From positions 437,180-501,179 of the forward strand of contig CAVZHA010000002.1 of the NCBI GenBank assembly GCA_963774945.1: 64,000 nucleotides of DNA, written 5' to 3'. Positions 9,583 through 19,118 of the stretch are shown here, piece by piece. Below the pieces are notes generated by a model. That model was given only the letters and a program-made list of their open reading frames with translations. It ran no database searches and was not told the DNA's origin. This stretch comes from Trebonia sp963774945 (GTDB lineage Bacteria > Actinomycetota > Actinomycetes > Streptosporangiales > Streptosporangiaceae). Within the stretch, counting starts at the first letter, position 1. The number at the start of each line of letters is the position of its first letter. A program made the position numbers and the translations under genes.

Positions 9583-9719
9583 ATGATGGCGTTTCTCAAC
9601 GACGAGGCATGGCAGGGCAAGGTCTACTCCGGCGGCTGGATCGCCTCCGGTGATGGCGACGCGGCCGCGAGGCGCGCTGGATCACGATCCGGGGCGACAT
9701 CGCCCCGTATCCGTTCTAG
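9583..9719 (+). pseudogene. Internally deleted aldehyde dehydrogenase remnant
   Basis: An ATG follows a run of A/G and opens into LNDEAWQGKVYSGGWIA, which matches the N-terminus of benzaldehyde-dehydrogenase-like ALDHs. Only ~25 codons later, in another frame, comes EARWITIRGDIAPYPF and a stop, which looks like the C-terminus of the same family (the typical W-[VI]-T-x-x...YPF ending). The ~1.4 kb that should separate them is absent. Either the gene lost its middle in the genome or the assembly collapsed here. Confidence 0.6.
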
Positions 9720-9740
9720 TGGCGGCTACGCTCCTGTTCT

Positions 9741-10298
9741 ATGAGCGCCCAGCCATCGCACGCCCCGGCCGCGACGTCGCTTCCCGAGATGTCGCTGCCG
9801 GAATGGCTGGTGCTCGCGATCCTGCGCCAGCAGCCCGCCCATGGCTTCGCGGTCGCGCAGCTGACCGCGACCGACGGCGAGCTCGGCCGGGTCTGGCAGA
9901 TCCCGAAGGCGGTCGTCTACCGGGCCATCGGCCGCCTGCTTGACGCGGGCCTGATCGCCCCGGAGGGGACCGAGCGCGGGGCGGGCCCGCAGCGGACCGT
10001 GTACACGGCCACCGCGGCGGGCAGCGCGGCGGCCGCGCGCTGGCTGCAGACCCCGGTCGAGCACGTCCGCGACATCCGCTCCCACCTGCTGCTCAAGCTC
10101 GCCCTGCTCGACCGGGCGGGCGACGACCCGGCCGGCCTGCTCGACGCCCAGCGGGCGGTCCTGGTGCCGATCGCGGCGGCGATCGAGGCCCGCCACGCGG
10201 CCAGCGCCGGCTTCGACGCCACCCTGCTGGCCTGGCGTCAGGCGACCGCGGTGGCGGCCCTCGACTTCATCGACCGGATCAGGCCGGCCCAGACGTAG
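9741..10298 (+). CDS. PadR-family transcriptional regulator
   Basis: 185 residues. A winged-helix domain occupies residues ~15-95, with LPEWLVLAILRQQPAHGFAV and VVYRAIGRLLDAGLI typical of PadR; the C-terminal region is the helical dimerisation part. PadR proteins repress phenolic-acid and multidrug genes. It begins 21 bp after the ALDH remnant and convergently faces a methyltransferase gene. Neighbouring ALDH genes are possible targets, by proximity only. Confidence 0.85.
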   Translation: MSAQPSHAPAATSLPEMSLPEWLVLAILRQQPAHGFAVAQLTATDGELGRVWQIPKAVVYRAIGRLLDAGLIAPEGTERGAGPQRTVYTATAAGSAAAARWLQTPVEHVRDIRSHLLLKLALLDRAGDDPAGLLDAQRAVLVPIAAAIEARHAASAGFDATLLAWRQATAVAALDFIDRIRPAQT

Positions 10299-10317
10299 CC
10301 GCCCGCCCGGGCGGCCG

Positions 10318-10936
10318 CTAGCGCCGTTCGGCGACGGCGAAGAAGCGCTGCGGCGCGTCGTCGTAGGCGGTCAGCCGCCACCCGGCGGCCGCGGTCAACC
10401 GGCGCAGCATCCCGTCCGCCAGCGGCTCGTCGGCGGCGAGGGCCCGTCCGTGGCGGGCGGCGAGGGCGGCCCGCCCGGATGGGTGGAAGAGCACCAGCAG
10501 GCCGCCCGGCCGGACCACCCGGGCGAGCTCGCGCAGCCCCGCCTCGGTGTCCGGCAGGTGGTGGACGAGGCCGGCGGCGAAGATCGCGTCGGCCGACGCG
10601 TCGGCGAACGGCAGCGCGCGGGCGTCGGCCAGGATGACCGCGGCCCCGGCGGCGCTGCTCTTGGGCCGGGCCGCCGCCAGCATCTCGGGGGTCAGGTCGA
10701 CGGCGACGACCGAGCCGTCGGGTCCGACCGCCTCGCGCAGCGGCGGCAGCGCCCGCCCGGTCCCGCAGCCGACGTCAATCGCCACGCCGCCGCGGCGGGA
10801 TGCCCGCCTCGGCGACCGCCGCGCGGTACGCGGGCAGGTCGTCGCCGAACTTCGCGTCCCAGGTCGCGGCCCGGCAGCCGAAGAACGCCTGGGTCTCGGC
10901 GACGTACCGCGCGCCGCTCGCGCGTGGCGGTGGCAT
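10318..10936 (-). CDS. Class I SAM-dependent methyltransferase
   Basis: About 205 residues with one frameshift near 10797. After the N-terminal YVAETQAFFGCRAATWDAKF comes motif I (IDVGCGTGRALPPL), VVAVDLTPEML, the post-I acidic residue, DARALPFADASAD and the RVVRPGGLLVLFHPSG block of the Methyltransf_11 group. The substrate is not evident. The start at 10936 is the first Met of the frame that continues into motif I once one extra base is removed. Confidence 0.85.
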
Positions 10937-11137
10937 GCGATCATCATGCCGACGCGGAAGGTGACCACGCAAGACCGAAAGCTCGGCCCCGGTCCTTGCT
11001 TTACGACCGCCGTCGTTGTCAAATTGTTACTACCTACCGACCGGGCGCTGGTCACGGACCGGTGCCCGCGCGCGGCACCATGCGGGCAGCTGCAATGGGG
11101 TAGCCGCCCCCGCCGCGCGGCGAGGAGATGACCATTC
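10937..11137. promoter_or_regulatory. Divergent promoter region
   Basis: About 200 bp lie between the leftward methyltransferase and the rightward ALDH. It is relatively AT-rich around 11000-11035. A GGCGAGGAG ribosome-binding stretch precedes the ALDH start. No small gene was seen. Confidence 0.4.
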
Positions 11138-12629
11138 ATGACAGTGACCGTGGACCGCACCGTCGAAGAGTTCACCGCCACCCCCCGCAAGCTGTTCATC
11201 AACGGGCAGTGGGTCGATGCCGCCTCGGGCAAGACGTTCGAGACGCCCAACCCGGCCACCGGCGAGACGCTGGCGAACGTGGCCGAGGGCGATTCCGAGG
11301 ACATCGACCGCGCCGTCCGCGCCGCCAGGGCGGCGTTCGACGACGGCCCCTGGGGCCGCATCACGCCGTCCGAGCGCGGCCGGATCATCTGGCGGATCGG
11401 CGACCTGATCCTCGAGCACGCGCGAGGAGCTGGCGCAGCTCGAGAGCCTCGACAACGGCAAGCCCTACGCGGTCGCCCTCGGCGCCGACGTCCCGCTGGC
11501 GGCGGACCTGTTCCACTACATGGCCGGCTGGGCGACCAAGATCGAGGGCAACTCGATCAACATCTCGGTGCCGTACATGCCCGGCGCCAACTTCCACTCC
11601 TACACGCTCCGCGAGCCGGTCGGCGTGGTCGGCCAGATCATCCCCTGGAACTTCCCGCTGCTGATGGCCGCGTGGAAGCTCGGGCCGGCGCTGACCGACG
11701 GGCAACACGGTGGTGCTGAAGCCCGCCGAGCAGACGCTCGCTGACCGCGATCCGCCTGGCCAGCCTGCTCGCCGAGGCGGGCGTCCCCGACGGCGTGGTG
11801 AACGTCGTCACCGGCTACGGCGAGACGGCCGGCGCGGCGCTCGCCGCCCACCCGCTGGTCGACAAGATCGCCTTCACCGGGTCGACCGAGGTCGGCAAGC
11901 TGATCGTGCACGCCGCGGCCGGGAACCTGAAGAAGGTCACCCTCGAGCTCGGCGGCAAGTCGCCCAACATCGTCTTCGATGACGCCCCGGGTGACGCGAT
12001 CGCGGGCGCCGCCAACGCGATCTTCTTCAACCACGGGCAGTGCTGCGTGGCCGGGTCCCGGCTGTACGTCCAGGAGAGCCGGTTCGACGAGGTCATCGAG
12101 GGCGTCTCCGAGATCGCCAAGTCGATCAAGCTCGGCCCGGGCATGAGCGCGGACACCCAGATGGGCCCGCTGGTCTCCGACGAGCAGCTCGAGCCGGGTC
12201 ACCGGCTACCTGGAGTCCGGCCGGGCGGACGGTGCGACGGCGGTCACCGGCGGCGGGCGCTGGGGCGACCGGGGCTACTTCGTCGAGCCCACCGTGATCA
12301 CCGGCACCCGCCCGGACATGAAGATCGTCCGCGAGGAGATCTTCGGCCCGGTCGTCGTGGCCGCGCCGTTCCAGTCGCTCGACGACATCGCCGCCGCCGC
12401 CAACGACTCCGACTACGGCCTCGGCGCGGGCATCTGGACCAAGGACATCTCCAAGGCGCACGCCCTCGCGAAGAAGCTGCGGGCGGGCACCGTCTGGATC
12501 AACTGCTACAACGTCTTCGACGCGTCGCTGCCGTTCGGCGGCTACAAGCAGTCCGGCTGGGGCCGCGAGATGGGCCACGAGGCCCTCGAGGCCTACACCG
12601 AGGTCAAGGCGGTGACGGCGCAGCTGTAA
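11138..12629 (+). CDS. Aldehyde dehydrogenase, betaine/phenylacetaldehyde type
   Basis: About 495 residues once four single-base insertions are removed (near 11421, 11702, 11747 and 12194). Blocks in order: KLFINGQWVDAASGKTFET, IIPWNFPLLMAAWKLGPAL, FTGSTEVGKLI, LELGGKSPNIVFDDA, the nucleophile in NHGQCCVAGSRLYV, EEIFGPV and PFGGYKQSGWGREMG. The GQCC motif and overall pattern resemble class 1/2 ALDHs of broad substrate range. All four breaks restore perfectly conserved motifs, so the gene is probably intact in the organism. Confidence 0.92.
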
Positions 12630-12679
12630 GCCCCGCGCAGTCACGGGCGGGGGCGGTCCCCCGGCGCTCCGTCCCCGCC

Positions 12680-12727
12680 CGCCGGCCCGCGGAAATTCAC
12701 AATCGATCATCTCGAACGGGCCCGGCC
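12680..12727. repeat. Palindrome family 1, copy downstream of ALDH
   Basis: The segment reads GCCGGCCCG, an AT-rich core (AAATTCACAATCGATCAT) and CTCGAACGGGCCCGGC. The 3' arm matches the family; the 5' arm is partly eroded. It lies 50 bp after the ALDH stop and could act as its terminator. Confidence 0.6.
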
Positions 12728-12823
12728 GTCTCTCCACTCGCTCATTGCCCCGGGCAGGCGTGAAGACGTCCCACGACACCCGATCCTGGTTAGTCACCCG
12801 ACCCTAGTTGGCAGGTCCCATTG

Positions 12824-12846
12824 GTGTCGATTTGCCTAATCGACAC
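12824..12846. promoter_or_regulatory. Perfect dyad upstream of oxidoreductase, operator candidate
   Basis: GTGTCGATT and AATCGACAC are exact inverted repeats with a 5-bp spacer. The dyad ends 29 bp before the start codon of the following oxidoreductase, a position suited to a repressor or activator site. No adjacent regulator gene identifies the binding protein. Confidence 0.6.
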
Positions 12847-12875
12847 GCCTGTCTCTTGCTGGCAGGCTTGAGGTC

Positions 12876-13820
12876 ATGGAGAAGCCGACGATGCGCGCGA
12901 TCAGGCAAGAGGCGCTTGGCGGTCCGGAGGTGCTCCGCGAGGTCGAAGTGGAGAGGCCCGAGCCCGGCCTCTCCCAGATCCTCGTCCACGTGCGCGCGGC
13001 CGGCGTCAACCCCAGCGACTGGGCCCACCGGGCTTTCCGCGTGTTCCTGGGCGAGCCGCCGTTCACGCTCGGCTGGGACGTGTCCGGCGTGGTCGAGTCG
13101 GTCGGCTTCGGCGTCACGCTGTTCAAGCCGGGCGACGAGGTGTTCGGCATGCTTCCGTACCCGTTCGGCGTCGGCTCGCATGCGGAGTACGCGGTCGGCC
13201 CCGCCCGCGCCTTCGCGATCAAGCCGGCCAACGTCGACCACGTCACCGCCGGCGCGCTGCCACTGGCCGCGCTCACCGCCTGGCAGGCGCTCAACGACAC
13301 CGCTCACCTGCAAGCGGGCCAGCGGGTGCTGATCCACGCGGCGGCCGGGGGAGTGGGCCACCTGGCGGTGCAGATCGCCAAGGCCAGCGGCGCGTACGTG
13401 ATCGGCACCGCCAGCGAGCGCAACCACGACCTCGTGCGGAGCCTGGGCGCGGACGAGGTCATCGACTACACCGCGACCGACTTCACGACGGCCGTGGCGG
13501 ACCTGGACGTCGTGGTCGATCCGATCGCCGGCGACTACTCCGCCCGCTCGCTTCGCGTCCTGCGCGAGGGCGGCATCCTCGTCTCGCTGCTCCCGTTCGC
13601 CCCGGAGATCCCCGGCCAGGCAGCCGGGCTCGGAGTCCGCGCCGAGATCATGCTGGTCGAGTACGACCACCAGGGCATGACCGTGATCGCCGATCTGGTC
13701 ACCCGGGGCAAGCTCCGCCCGGTCATCGCCGCCACGTTCCCGCTGGCGGACGCGGCCAAGGCCCACGAGCGAGGCGAGACCGGGCACGTCGCAGGCAAGA
13801 TCGTCCTGATCATGCCCTGA
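12876..13820 (+). CDS. NADP-dependent oxidoreductase, quinone-reductase type MDR family
   Basis: 314 residues of the zinc-free medium-chain dehydrogenase/reductase family. The GroES-like half contains VRAAGVNPSDWAHR and LGWDVSGVVESVG; the Rossmann half has HAAAGGVGHLAVQIAKASGA (the AAxxGVG nucleotide motif) and SLGADEVIDY. The catalytic zinc ligands of alcohol dehydrogenases are missing, as expected for quinone oxidoreductases. It is a single gene with a dyad operator candidate upstream and a palindromic repeat downstream. Confidence 0.9.
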   Translation: MEKPTMRAIRQEALGGPEVLREVEVERPEPGLSQILVHVRAAGVNPSDWAHRAFRVFLGEPPFTLGWDVSGVVESVGFGVTLFKPGDEVFGMLPYPFGVGSHAEYAVGPARAFAIKPANVDHVTAGALPLAALTAWQALNDTAHLQAGQRVLIHAAAGGVGHLAVQIAKASGAYVIGTASERNHDLVRSLGADEVIDYTATDFTTAVADLDVVVDPIAGDYSARSLRVLREGGILVSLLPFAPEIPGQAAGLGVRAEIMLVEYDHQGMTVIADLVTRGKLRPVIAATFPLADAAKAHERGETGHVAGKIVLIMP

Positions 13821-13831
13821 GGACCAAAGTG

Positions 13832-13863
13832 CAAATTCAAATCCCATTATCCCGAACGGTCGC
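13832..13863. repeat. Palindrome family 1, half copy
   Basis: AAATTCAAATCCCATTATCC leads into CCGAACGGTCGC, the AT core and 3' arm of the family; the 5' arm is reduced to GGACC at 13821. It fills most of the space between the oxidoreductase and the acyl-CoA synthetase gene. Confidence 0.55.
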
Positions 13864-13915
13864 GTGGTTCCTGCTCACAGGCCCGCCGCGCGCAGCGGAC
13901 ATGGAGGTCTGATCG

Positions 13916-15578
13916 GTGGACGTCTCGTTCGGCACGATCTGGGAGGCCATCGCCCGCGACCAGCCCGATAGCGTGGCTATCTCGGAGCCCGGCCGGGACT
14001 ACACGTTCGCCGAGTTCGAGGACCGGGCGGCCCGACTCGCGGCCGCGCTCTCGGCGGCCGAGGTCGGCCCGGGCGACAAGGTCGCGTGCTACCTCTACAA
14101 CGGCGCCGCCTACCTGGAGACGGTGTTCGCCGCGTTCAAGATCGGCGCCGTTCCGGTGAACGCGAACTACCGGTACACCCAAGGCGAGCTGACCGCGCTG
14201 CTGGCCGACGCCGACGCCGCGGCCCTGGTGTTCAGCGGCGACCTCGCGGCCAACGTGGCGCACGCCGCGCGCACGCTCCCGTCGCTGCGCCTGCTCGTCC
14301 GGGTCGGCCCGATTCCGACCGGCACGGCCCAGGCGGATCCGGTCCGTGCCGCCCCCGAGCTGGCCGGTCTGTACGCCGCGACCGCGCCGCGCCACGCGGA
14401 GCCGCGCCCCGGCTCGGATCAGCTCTTCATGTACACCGGTGGCACCACCGGCAGGCCGAAGGGCGTGATCTGGCGCATGTCCGACCTGCTGGGATCGATG
14501 GGGGCCTCGCTCTTCAGCCGGTTGGGGGCGGCCGATCCGCCCGGCACGCTGGGTGACATGGTGGCGATCGCGCGGGCTGCGCGGGCCGATGGGCGGGCCC
14601 CGGTGGTGCTTTCCGTCGTGCCCCTGATGCACGCGACCGGCCTGTTCAACAGCATGGGGGCGCTGGCGGTCGGCGGCCGGGTGGTCATGACCCGGCCGGG
14701 CGGGCTCGACCCGCGCCAGGTCTGGGAGACGGTGGCGAAACAGCGGGTTCGCACCCTGCTGGTGGCGGGCAACGCCGTGTGCCAGCCGCTGGTCGATGAG
14801 CTGCTGGCCGCCGAGGCGGCCGGGCGGCCGCACGATCTCAGCTCGCTCGACTCCATCACCAGCTCGGGGACGGTGCTTGGCGACCGGCTCAAGCGCGCGC
14901 TGCACGAGCGGGCCGCGGTCACCATCACCGACGCGCTCGCGTCAAGCGAGGGCGGCCCGTTCGCGTTCGCGATCACCTCGTCGACGGCCGACCTGCCGTC
15001 CCGGTTCTTCCCGGCCGCGGCAACCCGGGTACTGGCCGCCGACGGCGGGGAGGTGATCCCTGGCAGCGGCCAGATCGGCACCCTCGCGTTCGGCGGGCCG
15101 ATCCCGGAGGGCTACTACAAGGACCCGGCCAAGACCACGGCGACGTTCCGCACGGTCGCCGGGGTCCGCTACACGATGCCGGGCGACCTGGCCACGGTCG
15201 ACGCCGACGGCGCGATCCGGTTCCTCGGCCGGGGCAGCGGGGTGATCAACACCGGCGGCGAGAAGGTGCACCCGCAGGAGGTCGAGGACCTGCTGCTCGC
15301 GCAGCCCGGGGTGACCGACGCGTCGGTCGTCGGCGTCCCCGACGAGACCTGGGGCGAGCGGGTGGCGGCGGTGGTCGCCACCGCGGACGCAACGGTCACC
15401 GAGCAGCAGCTGCAAGGACGCGCTCCGCCGCCGCCTGGCCGGGTACAAGGTGCCCCGCTCCATCCGGCTGCTCCCCGCCCTCCCGCGCACCGCCACCGGC
15501 AAGCTCGAACTGGCCCAGATCCGCCGCCTCGCCTCCGGCGATCCGGCGCCAACCGCGCCATCGGATAACCCCGAATAA
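13916..15578 (+). CDS. Acyl-CoA synthetase (AMP-forming)
   Basis: About 553 residues with one inserted base near 15413. The P-loop-like motif MYTGGTTGRPKGV is followed by VPLMHATGLF, the A5-like SSGTVLGDRLK, YTMPGDLATVDADG and INTGGEKVHPQEVEDLLL, and after the repair the catalytic-lysine motif RTATGKLELAQIR near the C-terminus. It activates a carboxylic acid to its CoA thioester. The chain-length class is uncertain, but the spacing resembles fatty-acid/cholate-type ligases. GTG start behind GGAGGT. The next gene on the strand is an M20 amidohydrolase. Confidence 0.92.
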
Positions 15579-15639
15579 CGAGGCAGGCGCAACGGGAGTA
15601 CCGTCTACCCACATCGCTGACTAAATGTGGAGGATTGCT

Positions 15640-16891
15640 GTGACGGGTGCCGTTGACCTGGCTGACTTGACCGGGATCTATCGCGATCTGCACGCGCACC
15701 CCGAGCTCGCGTTCGCCGAGCACCGGACGGCCGGCATCGTGGCGGCGCGGCTGCGCGACCTCGGCTACCAGACGACGACGGGCGTCGGCGGCACCGGCGT
15801 GGTCGGCCTGCTGGCCAACGGGGACGGCCCGACCGTGCTGCTGCGGGCCGACATGGACGCGCTGCCGGTGCTCGAGCGGACCGGCCTCGACTACGCGTCG
15901 GCCGACCGCGGCAAGAGCGCGGACGGCAAGGACGTGCCGGTCATGCACGCCTGCGGTCACGACGCGCACGTCACCTGCCTGCTCGGCGCGGCCGCCGAGC
16001 TCGCCGCCGACGCGAGCGGCTGGAGCGGCACCCTGCTGCTCGTCTTCCAGCCCGCGGAAGAGGTTGGCGAGGGCGCCCAGGCGATGATCGACGACGGCCT
16101 GTTCGACCGGTTCGGGCTGCCCGACGTGGTGCTCGGCCAGCACGTCGCGCCGATCCCGGCCGGCCTGCTCGGGGTCAGGTCCGGTCCGGCGTTCGCCGCC
16201 GCCGACTCGCTCCGCATCGTCCTGCACGGCCAGGGCGGTCACGGCTCCCGCCCGGAGACCACGATCGACCCGGTGCTGATGGCGGCCGCGGTGGTGCAGC
16301 GGCTGCAGGGCATCGTCGCCCGTGAGCTGCCGGCCGCCGACGCCGCCGTGGTCACCGTCGGCGCGCTGCACGCGGGCACGGTGTCGAACGTCATCCCCGA
16401 CGAGGCCGAGCTGCTGGTCTCGGTCCGCACCTTCGACCAGGGGGTGCGGGGCAAGGTGCTGGCCGCGATCGAGCGCATCGTCACGGCCGAGGCGGCCGCA
16501 TCCGGGGCGGTGGTCGCGCCCGAGATCACCTCGCTCGGCGCGTTCCCGCTGGTCGTGAACGACCCCGCCGCGTGCGCCCGGGTCAGCGACGCCTTCGCCG
16601 CGCGCGATCGGGCCCGGGCTGGTGCTCGACCCGGGCCCGGTGACCGGAAGCGAGGACGTCGGGCTGCTCGCCACCGCGTCCGGCGCGCCCTGCGCCTACT
16701 GGCTGCTCGGCTGCGCCGACCCGGCGCTGTTCGCCGGGATCACGTCGCTCGAGGAGGCCAGGGTGATCGTCGAGACCCTGCCGTCCAACCACTCGCCGCT
16801 GTTCGCGCCGATCATCGAGCCGACCCTGCGTACCGGGGTCGCGGCGCTGACGAGCGCGGCCCGCGCCTGGCTGGACCCGGCCGCGCGCTAG
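15640..16891 (+). CDS. M20-family metal-dependent amidohydrolase
   Basis: About 416 residues; one inserted base near 16605 breaks the frame. Metal-binding motifs of the IAA-amino-acid-hydrolase/aminoacylase (M20D) group are clear: RADMDALPVLE, MHACGHDAHV, PAEEVGEGAQAM and GQHVAPIPAG, then the dimerisation lid with GGHGSRPETTIDP. Such enzymes cleave N-acyl amino acids or related amides. GTG 15640 has GGAGG six bases upstream and is preferred over ATG 15625. The stop codon overlaps the stop of the convergent HATPase gene within a CTAG. Confidence 0.9.
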
Positions 16892-17313
16892 CCGTTCGAG
16901 GACAGCCGCTGGGCCGGGTGCGGCTTGGGCAAGTCGAGGCGGAACCACGCGACGTGGCAGGCCTCGTCGCCGTCTACCCCCCAGTTGCCGTCCCCGGCGA
17001 TGGAGGCAAGGGCGGTGAGCCCGTGCCTTCGGCGGCTGCTAGCCCACTCGCCACCCTGATCTATGACCTCAACCCAGGCGTAATCGTCCGGATAGAGCGT
17101 GACCCGCACCGTGAACGTTCCGGCCGGCCGCCCGGAACGGCTGTGCACGATGGCGTTGGTCGCCAACTCCGACGTGATCAGAACGAGGTCGTCCGACAGC
17201 GGGCAGCCGTCGGTGATCGCGGTCAGGTCCGCGCATACCTCGCGGATCTGCTCGATCGTCCCGAGGTAGGAACGCTCGAACGCGGTCGCCCGCGGAGTGC
17301 GTGCCTGGTTCAT
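16888..17313 (-). CDS. HATPase (GHKL) regulatory ATP-binding protein
   Basis: 141 residues, a single GHKL ATPase domain of the anti-sigma-factor/serine-kinase (RsbW-like) type. The N box is SELATNAIVHSRSG and the G1-like region is VEVIDQGGEW; a G2-like RHGLTAL follows. Actinomycetes carry dozens of such stand-alone ATPases, often beside XRE/DUF397 genes. Two more lie at 24723 and 25427 but differ clearly in sequence. Partner unknown. Confidence 0.88.
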   Translation of the reverse strand: MNQARTPRATAFERSYLGTIEQIREVCADLTAITDGCPLSDDLVLITSELATNAIVHSRSGRPAGTFTVRVTLYPDDYAWVEVIDQGGEWASSRRRHGLTALASIAGDGNWGVDGDEACHVAWFRLDLPKPHPAQRLSSNG

Positions 17314-17617
17314 CCCGGATCCCTGCTGCCAGGGCGGCCCATCCCGCCGTGGTTATTTTGGCAAATCTACATCGGCATCCCTGGTCAAACAGGGTGGAGG
17401 CCAGCGTTTTCACGCTTTATTCACTGGTTTTAACACTTTATTCACGCTGGCTAAACATGAGAATCACAAAACATGAAAAATCAAATTCAGTCGCTCGAAC
17501 GGGCCCTGGCCCCCCCAAAGTGCCCGCGACCTGCAAACGGTTGCAGACGGGCCGCCGGTGCGGCGCGCGAACGGCAGGGGGAGAATCGTCCGGATCGTCA
17601 GCGAGCAGGGAGGCAGG
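17314..17617. repeat. Divergent intergenic region with palindrome family 1 half copy
   Basis: The gap between the HATPase and MaoC genes is AT-rich from about 17350 to 17495. At 17478-17509 it carries the AT core AAATCAAATTCAG and 3' arm CTCGAACGGGCCCTGG of the dispersed palindrome; the 5' arm is missing. No gene was seen. Confidence 0.55.
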
Positions 17618-18131
17618 ATGAGCGAGTCAGCGGCCGTGCCAGTGGTGCGCCAGCGCGGGCTGTGGTTCGAGGAGCTCCAGACCGGCGTCCTCTACCAGCA
17701 CGCGCCCGGGCGGACGCTGAGCGAGGCCGACAACACGCTGTTCAGCACGATGACCATGAACCCGCAGTCGCTGCACCTCGACGCCGCCTTCAGCGAGCAG
17801 CACCGAGTTCGGCGAGCGCCTGGTCAACAGCCTGCTCACCATGTCGGTCCTGGTCGGGCTGTCGGTCGGTCATCTGACCCAGGGCACGATCGTGGCCAAC
17901 CTGAGCTTCGGCGACGCGCGCTTCCCGGCCCCGGTCCGGCACGGCGACACGATCTACGGTGAGACGACCGTGCGCGACAAGCGCCTGTCGGCGAGCCGGC
18001 CGGGCCAGGGCATCGTGGTCTTCGACCACGTGGCCAGGAACCAGCACGGCGAGGTGGTGGCCCTCGTGACCAGGACCACGCTGATGCGCTGCCGGCCGGA
18101 CGACGACGACCAGCCGGGCGACCCGGCTTAA
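17618..18131 (+). CDS. MaoC-family dehydratase
   Basis: About 170 residues, hot-dog fold; one inserted base near 17803. TMTMNPQSLHLDAAFSEQ carries the hydratase-2-type Asp/His active-site pattern, followed by TEFGERLVNSLLTM, LSFGDARFPAPVRHGDTIYG and VARNQHGEVV. The group includes mesaconyl-CoA/(R)-enoyl-CoA hydratases. A second, larger hydratase is encoded convergently just after it, suggesting a shared acyl-CoA pathway. Confidence 0.85.
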
Positions 18132-18176
18132 GCGCGGCAAGCGGCAGAGCTCGCTCGGCCGGGACGCGCGCGCTGG

Positions 18177-19071
18177 CTAGCGAAGCGTCCCCTGGGCGGT
18201 CCGGCGGCCGTGCCGGTCGCGGACGGCGGTGCTGGTCGCGGCCTCGCCCGGGACGGCGCTGACGATCATGCCCTGGTGGTCGAAGAGCGGCGAGACCAGC
18301 CGGTACTCGAAGTACCGTTCGCGCGCGGGCGACGCCGAGGCGGCTCGCGCCGGCGAACGCGGCCGCGCGGGCGGCCTCCGCCATCGCCAGCGCCTGCAGC
18401 GGCCCGTGCGTCAGCAGCCCCGGGTACCCCTCGACGTCGCGCGCGAAGTCACGGTCGTAGTGAATGCGATGCGCGTTATAGGTGAGCGCCGAGAACCGGA
18501 AGAGCAGGGCGGGCGAGACCGGGATCTCCCGCTCGCCGTCGCCCGCCGGCACGACCGTATCCGTCCCCTCAGCGGAACGGGCGCCCGACCGCTCGGCGCC
18601 GCCGTCGGCCGACCCGCCGCCGTCGGCCGACCCGCCCGCGGCGGCGACCGGCGCTCGGTAGACGATGTCCTGCTCCTCGTCGACGACCACCTGATCGCGT
18701 TGCACGATCTGGTGGCCGACCACGACGAACGTCATCGGCCCGGTCCGCCCGACCTTGTCGGTCATCGAGAGCACCCGGGTCAGCCTGGTGGCGGGCTCGC
18801 CGCAGCGCAGCACCCCGCAGGCGCGCACTCGGCCGCCGGCCCACATCCGGCGCAGCCCGGGCGCAGGCGGCGCGGGAAGCACGCCCCGGACCGGGTGCCC
18901 GTCCGGGCCGAGGTCGGCCTGGGCCGGCCGGTCGAGCAGATAGCACCAGTGCCACAGCAGCGGCAGCCCGGCCCCGCCCGCCAGGTCGGGCACCGGAACG
19001 TCGAGCAGCCCGCCCAGCGCATCGGCCGGCCCGGCCGCCAGCGTCTCCGTCCGTTCGATGACGTCACCCAT
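18177..19071 (-). CDS. HTD2-like / mesaconyl-C4-CoA hydratase-type MaoC protein
   Basis: About 297 residues, one inserted base near 18345. The N-terminal half is a FAS1-like hot-dog segment (PLLWHWCYLLDRPAQADLG). The C-terminal half carries the signature FRFSALTYNAHRIHYDRDFA and YPGLLTHGPLQALAM, then FDHQGMIVS. This architecture matches fungal HTD2 and bacterial mesaconyl-C4-CoA hydratase. A Ser/Gly/Ala-rich insert around residues 150-175 lies between the two halves. It faces the MaoC gene and is divergent from pgeF. Confidence 0.83.
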
Positions 19072-19118
19072 GGCTGCCAGTATGCCCAGCGCGCGGACTC
19101 GGCGGTTAGAGTGGCCGG

